From: Spisula solida
Lineage: Eukaryota; Mollusca; Bivalvia; Venerida; Mactridae
Length of the DNA: 64,000 nucleotides
NCBI GenBank assembly: GCA_947247005.1
Contig: OX365955.1
Location: 8,070,001-8,134,000 of the forward strand
Direction of reading: 5' to 3'
Shown here: piece after piece, positions 26,501 through 41,500 of the stretch
Numbering within the stretch: the stretch's first letter is position 1
How the letters are laid out: every line of letters starts with the position of its first letter
Made by a program: the position numbers and the translations under genes
The notes under the pieces: model-generated
What the model saw: the letters and a program-made list of their open reading frames with translations, nothing else
Told to the model about the DNA's origin: nothing
The model's database searches: none

Positions 26501-29500
26501 TTAGATCATTGTAGTGTTTGTCAAAGCTCATGATAACAAGGTGGATCTTGCAGCATTTTGATTATTTTAACTGTACACATTCATGTCTTGTAGATAGTTG
26601 GATCATATTTAGTGTTGGGCATTTTTTAACTAAGGTACTTGGATAACGGCTGACATTGTTTAATGACTAAGTACTGTGGATAAATCTTTTTCATATCAAT
26701 ATAACCGAAAGTGTGGGTGGGTGGGTCTGGAGTTTATTAAGAGATTTAAGTGGCTTGCTTGAGATTAGGACTCTATGTCGGAAAGATGATATGGCAGCTT
26801 AGTTTGGTAACTTATAGCTGGTTTTACAAATGTTCTAATTTTTTTGCAGTATTATATTAAACTTATAGCTGGATTAAAAATGTTCTATTTTGTGAAGTAT
26901 TAGGTTAGTATTAAACTTTTGGCTGGTTTTAAAATGTTCTAAATTTGTGCAGCAATTTTCTCACATGGAATAATTTACTTGGAATTTTGAATTTTACTGT
27001 GAAGTTGAACTGCAGGAGGGAGAGCTGTGTGGCTACACTATGTTTTGTAATGTATGCGTTTTTTGTACAGCATTGATGTTAACATACTTGTATATATCTT
27101 TCATATCTGTTTTTCAATCTCCCCACAATTTTGCTTATTTATTCTAATTTAAAATTTAAACGTCAAGCATGTTTTAAACATTACAGGACTGGGTAAAGTG
27201 CAGAATAAGTGGACATATATCTCAGTTATAGAGGTTTACAAATATTTGTGATATATCTGTGGTTAAAACCCTTTACCTGGGTGTCAATATTCCTGATTTA
27301 TTCATAATTCCAGATTTATCCGTCCTAAACGAACTATTATTTCTAATAAAAATAGATGTTATTTGATGAAAATATCTCAAGAAATGGCAATGTTATGGTG
27401 AATTAAATCTGCTTTGAAGGATTTTCTTTAATTCAAGCTTAGTTATACATGGAAACAATGCGGTTGAAGGCATCTTGTTTGGCTAAAATGGTCGGGCGCA
27501 TACAATTTCAGAATTTTTAATTAGGCTCTATACTATTGACACTCCTGAGTTAAATCATAAGACTATTAAACTTTTTCTTTTCTTTCTTTCTATATATATA
27601 TACTGCTAAGGCCCCTTTCTTATGTAGCAATGGTATCTTAAACTGTGAGAATGACCGTGGGTGTTACAAATGTCTGAGCTAAATTCTTTGATGTGATTTT
27701 TATAAGCGAAATAGTGCAATTTTATTATTTTTAAGAAGTCGATGGATTTAATTGCAATAGAAGATCTCGCACATCACACCCAACGATGAAAGTACTTAAG
27801 ATTGCAGCTAGTGCTTTTATCTTGGGGCGTGATGTGTATTTTTGAGGCAATTTCAATCTGATATGGCTTAAGATATGCAGTATATGAGCTAATTAGGGCA
27901 ATAAAAGTTGGTATATATGAAGTTTATATTGGTTTAATATCAGTTTAGATCAAGCGGTGGATGTGGTTTTTAGTTGATACTTTTATTGAAGTTTAGTGAA
28001 TACTTACCAAGGATTTGGAGTATACCAAATGTAATGAAGAATTAGTTAATGTTTTTGAATATTTAACAAGGATTCAGATTATATTTAATATGTTGAAGTA
28101 TTGCGTATGCGTTTAATGACAGCGTGATGTAATTAACATAATTAATGTAATGAATATAACCTGTGACATTTGATATATATCTCTATCTAAACAATCTGGG
28201 TTAATAAAAGTTTTGAAATTAGGAAGGATATTTTCATTTTGGATATACTGGTGGGAATTATCTATATAAAGGGTGAGTTTTCTGTTGGATGAAGCATTTG
28301 GCGTAAAGTGAGTGTATTTTCTAAAAGACATGTTAAGTGTTATGTAATAACTGTTTTATCCAGGGTGATAACAAAATCAGGAAAAACCGCGAGCAGTGCT
28401 GTAAGTTAGGTTTATATGTGTCATGTCGTGTCGTGTTGTGTTGTGTCATACAAACTTGAGGATAATTGTCAGTTTTATCTGACTCAGAGTAAGGTCAGCA
28501 CCACTACCATGGTCTCATATGTGTCATGCTGGTGCCCTAAGGTAGGGGCTGGTGCCCTAAGGTAGGGGCTAGTGCCCTAAGGTAGGGGCTAGTGCCCTAA
28601 GGTAGAGGCTAGTGCCCTAAGGTAGGGGCTGGTACCCTAAGGTAGGGGCTGGTGTCCTAAGGTAGGGGCTGCTTAGTACCTAAGGAAAGAGCCAGTGGGA
28701 TATGACCAAAGGAAATAAGAAAAATTGTCTCTTTTGGGGGATGTTAAAAAAGTACCCAGGCCCAAGAATTTTGTCTTGATTCAAAAAATGGGATGTGCTT
28801 GGCTAGCCCATGTGCTTGGCTAACCATACTTATTCTTTTTCCAGTAAGACAAGTGCTCATGACGAAGAAGTAAGAAAGTTATATGAAGAAATGGAGATCC
28901 AAATCAAACAGGAGAAAGATAAGGTCGTAAATGAGGTAAGTGAACTTACTCTAAAATCAGATATTTTCGTGGGCATTAAATTTCATGTTTTTTTTTATAA
29001 AAATGCATTTTCTTGGGGTCGTTAATTTATGGATTAGAAAACATGCTAGGGTTAACCCATGTTCTGTATTTAAGAGTTTGACAAATCGTAAGGATTAGAT
29101 TTCGTGGTTGAGTGCAACAACAAACTCAATGAAAATTTAACTCCCTCGAAAAATAATTATTTTACAGTATTGACATTGATGAAATCAGGCCTTCAACCCC
29201 ATAATGTACTCCATGCCAACATTTGTACTCCTTGCTCGGACATGAACTTGTAGGAATTAATATAAGTTTTCAAATACTTGTTTTCCGATCCATTATTTAT
29301 TCCATGTTTGGTTTTCCCTCGTTAAAGAAGCCATGTGACAGGTACTTAATCTTACACTTAATCACTGATGAAACAATTTTGTTATGTATTATGTTACTTA
29401 CACAACACAAGTCCTTAACATTCATTAGATATAAAGATAAAAGATTGTATTTAATATGAAATATCTTTTGTATTTTACAAAACTGATATACAGTGTAATT

Positions 29501-32500
29501 ATGAAATACATTTGTGAATATCATGTTTGAATTTCATTTTTGTCAATTAAAGGAAAGAACAAAAGAGCGACAACTTCGTGAAGCTATGGAGGCAGAGTTA
29601 TTTGAAAAAGACAAACAGTTAAATGAGCTGTTGGCTAAACATGGTGAGGTAAGCATGATACTAGTATAAATCGATTATTCAGGTCAGTTTTTAGAGAAAA
29701 AAGTCCAGCTATTGTCCCGATAGAATCATCTACATGTGCGTGTGTGTGTGAGTTGGTTGAGTTAATTGTCAGAGTAATTTTCTCGAAGACTATCAAAGGT
29801 ATCAACTTGAAACTCAACATATGTATTCACCATCACGAGGGAAGTCCATACTAACAAGGCTGGTAACCCTGTGACCTATATTTATGGAGTTATAGAACTT
29901 CACTCACAGATGAGCAAGGGTACTATCATGTACGAGAAAGTTGAGTGTCCAGCACTCATAGGCGGTATTCTAGTTTTAGTTGAGTGTTAACAAGTATACA
30001 TTTGAGTGACTTTATGCATGGCTGTAATCGGCACCTCTCGGACATTATTGAGTTCATTACAATAGGCATGGCTGTTGTATGTTTTTATATTTATTCTTTG
30101 CTGTATTTCAGATGGAAGAAAGGCTTGGATTCTTAAATACTGTTGAAACAGAGACTAAAATTGAAAATGAGAAACTTGCCAAGGTAAGTCTTCCAGTAAA
30201 AGTAGCCGGTACCTCGTTGGAATCCCATGTTCCAATGCACGACCTGCCAGCTAGTAAAATCGAGGTTACAATCATGTTCTTACCCTCTACCGTCTTTTTT
30301 TCTGGAATTACCGAAATAAAGGATTGTAGTCAAAGAGTAATTATGTCCAGAAGTAACAATCATTGAGTCATTAGATGTCTCTTCAATTATTGGTGGCGCC
30401 ATATTGCTAAATATATACATGGCTACTCTTTGACTAATAAGTGTTCGGTGCAAGTGTTAGAGAGGAATTACAGATGTAATGTTAGGTAGCCTGTGTCAAA
30501 TATATGTAATGTTAGGTAGCCTGTGTCAAATATATGTAATGTTAGGTAGCCTGTGTCAAATATATGCTATGTCTTGTTCATAACATGTAGTAAATAGTAT
30601 TACTTCTGGCTGTTGTTACACCTGGCTGTTGTCTATTAAGTTATACTAAAGTAAAAGTTGATTTGAGCAGTAAATTGTAGCAAATGTTTGCATACTAGTA
30701 ATTCAGTGGATTGGCTTGAATGTCTTTGATAAAACAACCTTCACTACATAATAAGTCGGAGTGATCTCTGTTTATAGTTTATTTGCATGTTTATAAGTTG
30801 TATTCACCCAAGTGTTGCTCAGTGCTGTGTATTGGAGGCAGGCAGGTAAAGGGAGAAGACTCAAATAAAAAAGTCAGATGCAAAACAGTCACAAAAATGC
30901 GAAGAAAGAATAATTGGTTCATTTCCAATTTGGCCATTGGAGACTTGGACAATGTCTAAAGCTGCATGAAGCATGCATCCAAAGTATGGTCACAATTCTT
31001 GGGTGATATTAGTGCGGGTAATATTCTAAAGAATACAGTAGAAAATAATGAAAATTGGACATGGAAGGCAGCACTCTACAGAAACAGCCGAGCTCAGAAA
31101 ACAGAAATAACACAGACCACAATGAGACACGGAACAATACCCAACACAAAACGAAATGAGAAACTAAACTGCTGAAAGTCCCAGTTGCAGCTGTCAAAAA
31201 GCTGAAGTCCTAGTAAAGTTGTTGTTATCCATACTTTATATTATAGGAGAAGGATGATCTGGAGGAAATGTTGATGAAATCTCAGTGTAGCCTGGAGGAA
31301 TCTCAATCCTATATTGATCAACTTCGTACACAAAATAAGAATGAAAATAGGGAAAGAGCCAGGTAAATCAAAGTTCTGTAATAGAGGAAAAGAGCCAGGT
31401 AAATCAAAGTTCTGTAATAGAGGAAAAGAGCCAGGTAAATCAAAGTTCTGTAATAGAGGAAAAGAGCCAGGTAAATCAAAGTTCTGTAATAGAGGAAAAA
31501 TGCCAGGTAAATCAAAGTTCTGACATAGAGGAAAAGAGCCAGGTAAATCAAAGTTCTGTAATAGAGGAAAAGAGCCAGGTAAATCAAAGTTCTGTAATGA
31601 TGTATGCCAAGAAAATGAGAATCGGCTATTTTTTTACAAAAGAATGGGACATGAATATAAACTGTCTGCTTGTATAACCAATATTTTCAAACCAGGCCTC
31701 AATCTCCCGAAGCATCTCAAGTAAAAATCTCAACTCAAGATTTTGCTAAATTCACGGTCAGAATTAAAGATAAAGCTCCAGCTCTTGATATTTACTGTAA
31801 TAGACCAAGAATAACATTTCTGTTTAGTGATGCTAATTTTGAGTCCAGTCTTGCATAGAAATTAACGTAAGACACATCCCAATATTTGAGATGAGATCTT
31901 GCTCAGATTGAGATGTTTAGTGAGCTCCGGGCCTGCTCTGTCACTCGCTGTAGCTATGCATGACATACCAAAAGTTGTTTGAAAAACCCTAACTGAGGTT
32001 TACAAATATAAGTGGTATGGTATTGGAACTGGTTGTGGTACCACATGTCTACATCATTATTGTACTATATAGCTACACAATGTCTACTCTAAGTAGGTTG
32101 ATACCATCGTAGCTGTTCTTTAAAAACCTTGTATAAATTTTCTTGGTTTGAAAACGATTATATGTGGCCATATGTTAAATGTTGCCAAGTCGTACCTTGT
32201 ATACACTGTCTTGGCGCGAAAACGATTATATGTGGCCATATGTTGAATGTTGCTGAGTCGTACCTTGTATAAACTTTCTTGGCGGGAAAAGGATTATATG
32301 TGGCCATATGTTGTATGTTGCTGAGTCGTACCTTGTATAAACTTTCTTGGCGGGAAAACGATTATATGTGGCCATATGTTAAATGTTGGTGAGTTGTAAT
32401 ATCCTACAGGTGATTTAAGTCATATTGGTATGTGTATGTATAACTGACTTCCATATGGCTTTGAAATGATTTAGCTTGTACAAATGTAATATTTATGTTT

Positions 32501-35500
32501 TTCAGGGCAGCCATACAATTATCAGAAGGTATTGCAGTAGAACGTGAAACTCTAGTCAAACAATTGGACATGCTCAAGTAAGATTCTGTCATTTAATAAT
32601 TATGCCCCCCATCTTTGATGAGGGGGTATATTGCTTTACACATGTCTGTTTGTCGGTCTGTCTGTCTGTCGTATTAAATGGTTTCCGTTCAATAACTCAA
32701 GAACGCTTTGACCTAGGATCTTCAAACTTTACATGGAGGTTGGTCATCAACAATAGATGACCTCTATTGATTTGGAGGTCAGTAGGTCAAAGGTCAAGGT
32801 CACTGCATCCTTCACCATTTCTGACTATTGGGCTGCCATGGAGGCATATGTGTTTTACAAACATCTCCTGTTTCTTACATATTCCTTATAAAATGAAGGA
32901 CTGTATCCAGTGACAAAAAAGCACCAAGACAGATATTTTCTAGGTGATTTTTGTATAAATCAAAGTGCCGGTGTACCCCAGCATGGCTTAGGCCTGTAAT
33001 GTGCTTTCTGATGATACAATCTTTTAAGTTGAATCAATTTCTTGGTTTTACATTTTGAATAATTATACCAGATGGTCTCCTTGGCCTAATGGTTATAGTC
33101 AATGACTCTAAATTTCTATCTGGGCTGGTATTTATAAAGCATCTTAGTGGAAAACTTAAACATTTTAACTTGAGTCAAAAATTTGCGATGTTCATATTTC
33201 CCATACTTCCTTAGAGATTATCGTAGCTCTCTACAAATGCATAAAATCTTTGTAAAGAATTAATAATCTGACTTATATTAATTAGCTAGTACACTAAAAG
33301 AAATTTTAAGATTTCAAGAAAATTCTTAGTTATTTACTGTAAGATACTTTATAAATACCGGCCCTGCTTTAGGTTCAAACCCTACCTGACAAAAGGTCTA
33401 AGCTGTTCACCATTTTGGGATTTAGATAAGATGACAGTGGTTTTTAATTGGCGTTCACAGGAAGTGGTGTTTCAAGTTATAGTACAGAGAATTAGACACA
33501 ACTCTTATATAAGCATAATTTAACAGCTGATATATTGTCTATATTTATAACACAGGTTGTATGTTTTCATTAGCAGGAAGTAATACAAATACAAATCAAG
33601 GAAATTTATATGTTCCATGCAAGAACCTTGTAAAATATTCATTGCATAAAGGTCAGGAAATATTCATTGCATAAAGGTCAGGATCAAGTCAAATTATCCG
33701 TGTTATAATTATGAAAAAATACAGAAGATTGTCTTCCTTGTTTACATTTCAATGAATTTCCTCCCTTTGTTCATACTCTTTATACAGAATAAACCAAGGG
33801 AGGTAAGTCTTAGATAAATTGCTAAAAAGGGAGATAATTTCTTGTTTATAAATAGTATGTGCTGTTTGCTCTAATATCATGGGTCCTTTGCCTAAACAAA
33901 GCGCTAACAAGCACCTTTATTCAGTTATCTCCCATTCAATTAAATATAGAAGGCATGGATTATCTCCCGTGGAAAGCGCTACGTAAGGCTCGCCCATGTA
34001 AAAAGTCTTCATAAGTTGGTAGAGTTGACTCGTATAAAACGCTTTCCGTTTAATAACTCAAGAACGCTTTGACCTTGGATCTTCAAACTTTACATGGAGG
34101 TTGGTCAGCAACAGTAAATGACCCCTATAGATTTTGAGATCAGTAGGTCAAAGGTCAAGGTCACTATGACCTTTATCATTTCTGACTATTTAAATGGTTT
34201 CTGTTCAATAACTCCAGAAAGCTTTGACCTAGGATCCTCAAACTTTACATGGAGGTTGGTCATCAACATTAGATGACCCCTATTGAATTTGAGGTAAATA
34301 GATCTAAGGTCAAGATCACTGTGACCTTTACCATTTCTGACTATTGGGCTGCCATGGAGGCATATGTGTTTTACAAACATCTCTTGTAAATACTTGAACA
34401 ATAATGCATTATTATTGTTATGTATTTTTGTTACTTGTAGAAGTATGAACAGAAAGTTGCAAGATGAGAAGGATGAAGCTGATATAAGGCGGGTAAAATA
34501 CTTTATGCACCAATCATATTATATTACATGTGAATAGTTCTACTTATCTATGTGCATACAACATATCATATTCTATGTGCATACAACATGTTGTATTCTA
34601 TGTGCATACAACATATCTTATTCTATGTGCATACAACATATCATATTCTATGTGCATACAACATATCATATTCTATGTGCATACAACATGTTGTATTCTA
34701 TGTGCATACAACATATCATATTCTATGTGCATACAACATATTGTATTCTATGTCATACATGCCATGTTTCGCAGACCCCTTTGCGTGAGATTGGTGACGG
34801 AAATGCAGGAGATTTCATTAAAATGCAGGAGATTTTTCTTGCTGAAACTTTAGACTTAAAGTATTGAAGTTTATATGTTGTTTTCACTTATCTTAATTTG
34901 ATGACAATACCATGCATGTTTTATGTAGCAATTTAAACTAATATTTGTCATCATTTTCACAATGTAAACAAAAAATGTCAGATTCCAGTTTGTCCATGAA
35001 ATGCGTGAGATTTGATAAATTGGCCTCTGATCATGCAGGAGTAGAGTCTCAAATGCAGGAGACTCATGCATGATGCAGGAGATCTGGCATGCATGCTATG
35101 TGCATACAACATATCATATTATATGTGCATACAACATATTGTATTTTATGTGCATACAACATATCATATTATATGTGCATACAACATATTGTATTTTATG
35201 TGCATACAACATATCATATTCTATGTGCATACAACATATCATATTCTATGTGCATACAACATATCATATTCTATGTGCATACAACATATCATATTCTATG
35301 TGCATACAACATGTTGTATTTTATGTGCATACAACATATCATATTCTATGTGCATACAACATGTTGTATTTTATGTGCATACAACATATCATATTCTATG
35401 TGCATACAACATATCGTATTCTATGTGCATACAACATATTGTGTTTTATGTGCATATAACATATCATATTCCATGTGCATACAACATATCGTATCAATTG

Positions 35501-38500
35501 TAAATTGTTGTACCCATCTTTGTGCAATCCAATTAACACCAATTAAAAATGTATTCCATATAGAACCCCCCCCCTCATCAATTAGATTTGTTATTCTCCT
35601 TCCTTCCTATGTACTGTAATGTTCGAATTTTTGAATATATAGAGCATTTATTTTGAAGATACCAGTACTTGTTTGTGCATACAAATATATTGCATTTGCT
35701 AGTCTAAATCAATTGAATTACATGTAATGAAACTATTTGTTTTTATTGTATTTGAATATTTCATCAAGGTCTCAATGATCGATACAATATTTAGAAATTA
35801 TCCTATTCACTCCAACACTCTTTATGTGAAACATTTGGGAAACTGTCTTGTTCAAAATATGACATGAGTGTTAGGAGTGACGATTACAAATTCCAAAGCT
35901 AATTAATAGTTTTGAATTTTTAATGTTGCATATTATATAAAAATCATTTATGTAACTCGAAAGCCTTTAATTATAAAAGATTGTTTACTCTTTACAAATA
36001 TTTTTCCATTGATATTGTGTGCATGTTGAATATTCATCTCTATTTATGCATGAAATGGTAAATTGTCATACCGGTATGTATCATTCGTAACATTTTTATG
36101 CCAAGAGTTACGTGCCATAAACCTAGGTCCCACTGAGCATTTTTAGCCTAGACGATGTACTCCCGATTGAAATTAATGAGCTATCAGGACATTGGGTACA
36201 TGTTCCTCGTGGTCAAGGGGAAGTTTGAGAGAAGTCATGAGACAGTTTGTGATATCGGAACGAATTGTGATGAATCAGATAGTATCGGAAGAAATCGGGA
36301 GAACATCACCGATGTGGAATTCCTCAGTGGGACCTAGACTTTAGCTTTACCGGAAGTACAATATGTTCATTTTGATGTCACTTATCTATAAATGTTCTAA
36401 CATATCATGATATAAATTAGTGTTATTATGCAACATTATATAGAACTGGTGCTCAGTTATCTTCGTATGTTTTCATTGCTGTACCATAAAGAACTGGTGC
36501 TCAGTTATCTTCGTATGTTTTTATTGCTGTACCATAAAGAACTGGTGCTCAGTTATCTTCAAATGTTTTTATTGCTGTACCATAAAGAACTGGTGCTCAG
36601 TTATCTTCAAATGTTTTTATTGCTGTACCATAAAGAACTGGTGCTCAGTTATCTTCGTATGTTTTTATTGCTGTACCATAATAATGTCTTGACTTATTAA
36701 AATAACAAACATGTTAGAACAACAGAAAGCATTAAATATTGATGAGTACCAGTCCAATGTTGCAACAATTACACTGTAATGTACGTAATGTGTGTCGACA
36801 ATTGTAATGAAATAAAAGAGGAACATTGAAAATCTGATACAGTGTTTCTCTTGTGTATATTTAGCCTAAAAAAGGAGTTTGTGTCTGGTGACTAGCCCAA
36901 AAAACATAAATAGGGTTGGTAGGTCGAAAATCTTTTTGATTTTTTTACAATCAAGGAGAGCAATTTCCATAAGATCTGAAAAGTGTAAAAAAATAGCGAA
37001 ATTATCAACATAAAAAATCAAAATGCTTTAAAAGTGTTGCCGCCAATTTTTAGGCTAAATCGGGCTACCAGAAACAAACTTTTTACTTAGGTTTTACTAT
37101 GTATAGAATACAGGAACTAGGAAGTGTAATGTACAAAAGAGGATGCTCTAACTGATCAGTCTTTCCATTTTTCTACAAAATTGCAAATTTTTAAGGCATG
37201 AACATTTCAGTACGAGAATAACCTACTTTTTATTTCCGTACTTACTGTAATAGTCAATGTGTTTAAGTAACTACATAGAGAAATTAATGATTGTGAATAT
37301 GAACTGTAAACCAATTTACTTTCGCGAATACTTACTTTCGTGTTTTGCTGAACGTTGGCATATTCGCTACTACAAATTTTCGCAACATAATTTTGCGAAA
37401 TTCTACCAGTCGCGAACTCTGCAAAATTAAATTGCGCAATATAATTTCTTGGTTTACAGTATACTGTTATTTTGCTGGATTGTCATCTGTTTAAAGAAAT
37501 TATTGCACTGCCACAGTCAGTGTTTTAGGGTCATCATAATCCTACCATATCTTCACTTGTCCAGTGCTATTATATGCTCTGCATAAATATTTTTCTTGTA
37601 ATTGATCAGTGCAGTGCTATTGTAGGCTCTGCGTAAATGCTTTTCTTGTAATTGATCAGTTAGAACATTCTCTTAGTGTATTGGTCTTCTCTAACTATTT
37701 GTCACTATTTTCTCTGCTAGGACAATTCATTCCAAAGTGTCAGTAATCTAAGTATGGAGCTAGAGGTATAATACATACATACATACAGATGGACAAGTTC
37801 ACTGTCATGGTGGGGCTTATCAATATAGTACCAAGGATTGGAGCATTAGGTCATTGTGATGTAGGCCCCTATAGTGATCTATATATGTAATAGAGTAAAA
37901 GGGCCTACATCAATCGGGTCGCTTGTGATTTGAGCAGCAAACTTATCTTGAGTCCAATCCACTAACCAAGAGCCATAGTCAGAGAAATATGTGCTGTACA
38001 AATTGAAATTTCTGACTTAGTAATTTTCATTATATTCGCGAATTTGATAATTTCATGAAAATTTATGCACATTCACTTGAACAATGGCACTAAAATGCTG
38101 AAAGTAGTTCCTTCTGAAGCGAAACAAATTGCAAAATTTTGACATTGCAAAATTACATGATTTTAAACTACAGAAACTCAGTGTTATATATCTGTAGTTC
38201 TTATTTTCCTGTCTCTCAATCCTTAGGTGCAAAATATTGATAGGTCCTTCAACCCTCACAATATGCTGAATCCTGTTATCAGTTTATCTGTTATTTTTAA
38301 TTTTAAAAGATGCAAACATCTAAGCATTTGTACAGTCACCTTTAGAAAGGAAAAAAGTTAAGTTACAAGTTTTTGAGGGCCGCTTTCAACTATTCAGTCA
38401 TTCAGACACCCTTTCACATTTAACTTCCCCTGGTCCAATTGGGCTACCTAAGGAAACCTGTGTTCAAGTATGCCAGTGAGACTATTTCTCTCCTGGTGGA

Positions 38501-41500
38501 TGTGCAGCCAACACGACATACAGCACCCAGGTATATTGAACATGTACAGACACCGCCTCACAGGTACCAATTCACACATTGGTCAAGTGGAGCATTGTGA
38601 GTGCTGCCTTCCCTTTTCGACTTTCTATTATCTTTTAATTCTTGCTCAGAGAAATTTACAGTGGTGCAGACGGGGACTGAACCCTTGACCTCTTGATCCC
38701 AAAGTGTATGCCCTACCTCTTGGCCACCATTCCTCACTCTTAGCAAACTCCTACACAAGTCATCTCTTGTGCTGTCTTGTCTGCATAGCAAGGATGGTAT
38801 ATGTGTATTTCTAGGTTATGCATGTTTATGTACTTTAACCATAGAGTTTATACAGTTAATTCCCCGTTTAGCTACCCAAGTTGGAAATTTACCTATAACT
38901 GCATAGGAGTTCATGCCAAGTTAGACTGTACACAGTTTTATTTTCTTGTACTACAATATACGTAATTCAATATTTTCACTGTCTGATACGGTAAGTAAAC
39001 CAATCAAATTGAATCATGGAACCTGTACTAGTGGCTACACATCTTAAACAGCCAATCTGAATGACTTCATCTCGACCATTGTCATGCACAAATCCAGAGG
39101 AGGAATGGGGGTCTATATTCACAGGAGTTTGTGAGGGCATTGAGTCTGATGAGGACACCCATCTAAGAAGAGTAGTTGCTTGGACCCCCCTGAATACAAT
39201 AGCTTGTTGGACCCCTGTCTGAGAAAAAATACTTGGTTGCCCCCCCCCCCCCCCCCCTCCTCCCCTTTATGAAAAAATTCTGGATTCACACATGATGAAA
39301 GTTTAATAAGGACCAATTTTCATGTAAGAAACATCTTTCGGCTCTAAAAGGCCATGTTAAAGCCTTTTAATTATTATAACAGTACAAATGCTTGTAGTTT
39401 GAGATTCACCCAATGTTCTTTAACTGTATTGATAATATGTTAATTAACAACAATGTTACATTTAAGTTAATTAAGTTAACCCTAATTAATTACAGATGTG
39501 TTATTTTAAGTTTGTTACTATAGTAACATAGAATAATTAACCCTTGACTCCATGAGTTCGCCTTTTCATGTCATAATTGCAGTTTATCGGGCATATAGAC
39601 TGGTCTACTTCTGTATGCTAGGGTGTACATTTCATCTACTTTTTGTTTAAACTCACCTGTTTCAAAATGGTAACACCTTAAAGCTTCAGGGAGCCCCTCA
39701 CTCCCCTCCAAACCTCCCTCTAAAGTTTTTAATCCCGTATTTGGTGTAAACACAAATTTGATGCAGCTATATAATTATGAGCCCTTGATTATTAGGATAT
39801 TGTATGTAAATACAGGTTTTTAGGAATGTATGGAGTAATGGGTCATTTTGCTGTATATTTTGATTGTTTTTCCATGTACAACTTCCTGTAATAAATACCT
39901 GAACCATGTAGTATATGTAGTGTATTATAGCTAAGATACAAACGATAGACAGGTAAACCTGGTTGGCTTTCTTTCCTATGTTTGCTGAAGTTGATTTGTT
40001 TAAAACTAGTTTATATTGTTTTCACACTGTAGTTGCCTTGTGTTTTAGTAGCTTTCAAGTCATTGACAAATGATCTTCATGTAGAATTTCTTCAAATGAA
40101 GAAATTTGACTCCCTTCAAAATAATATTTAAAAAAATAGAATTTGTTTTTGCTTATCTACGAATAAGGAAATGTTTTACATAAAAGGAAGCAGAGCTTAA
40201 AAATGGTTCTTTCTGAATGTAGACCTGGCTAAACAGGTATTTGGTGAACAGAGGAAATTGTCTCCCTTCTTTTTAAAATTACCTCCTTTTGATGAGTATG
40301 TATTTTAAAAATATAAATATAATTAAAGGGAGGTAACTTGTAAAAAAAGGAGAAAAGGGAGACAATCTCATATGTTGCTAAAAAAGAATCTGATGAAATA
40401 TAATAATAAAAAATATATGTGTGATTTATGATGTCATTTTGGGTGATTGGATAATAATTAAGGACCATTCACAGATTTGAAAGACTTAAATGAATTTGAT
40501 AATTTTACTTGTAAAGTAAAGCGATTTTTTATATTGTTATTTGTATGACATAGGGTCACATGTCTCATTATATTACACTTTGTCTTATAGAATGTCACAG
40601 TAACCTGACCCAGATCTTCCGAAGGATCTCAAGCATCAATCTCAACTCAACTTGAGATTTTACTCAAACAAGAGACTTTGAATTTGAGACAACTCTCAAG
40701 TTGAAATTTTAAAGGTTTACTGTAATAAACTCAGAACATAGTTTCATAATACAAATTATCTCGAATGGATATGACAATCTTTGAGCTGAGAATCAGAACT
40801 GGGGCCCGTTTTCACAAAACTTCTGAAATATTTTTTAAAGAATTTTTCTTAGGTGAAAATTATTTCACATTGAAATAAGTAAATCACAATTTTTATCTTA
40901 ATTTTTTTAACTGTTTTCATAATGCAAAACTTCTGCAAAACTTCATCTAACACAAAAACTAAGATTTTTTAGTCATCAAATCTAAGAAATTTATTCAACA
41001 AAAACTTGGAAAATTAGGTTTTCTTAGACAAAAAGTTTTGTGAATATGGGTCATGATTGTGATACTTCGGGAGATCTGGGCCTGTTCTCAGTTGAAGATG
41101 GTTCTATATTTGTATTTTAGGGGGAGGAGCCAAGTCCATGTAAGACAACCCCAAGGCGGGGCGAACTGGAGAGGCAGGGATCCACGCTCGGAAAATATTT
41201 CCATCCACAAAGGTACAATCAAATCAGTGAAATACTTTGCTATAAAATCATATACGGTAATTATTTTTTCTGAAACACTTTTATACATCAGTACAAACCA
41301 TAGGTGTAAAGACGAGTATTATTCTAACAAATACTGTTTAATGTTCCACTGATTAACTGTATTTCAGTCATATGGTGACTACCCAGTGACACCGAGTGAA
41401 CAATCAGTTACCTGGAACTACTTATGATGAGCTAGTGTTGTAAACAGGCCCGTAGCCGTAGCACATCGACTGCAAGTAGCAACTGTTGTCTCTGTGAAAA

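Noticed and set aside
34530..35619. Overlapping frames of 78-176 codons in three frames
   Set aside because: A 25-bp unit without stops opens all three frames; no coding evidence.
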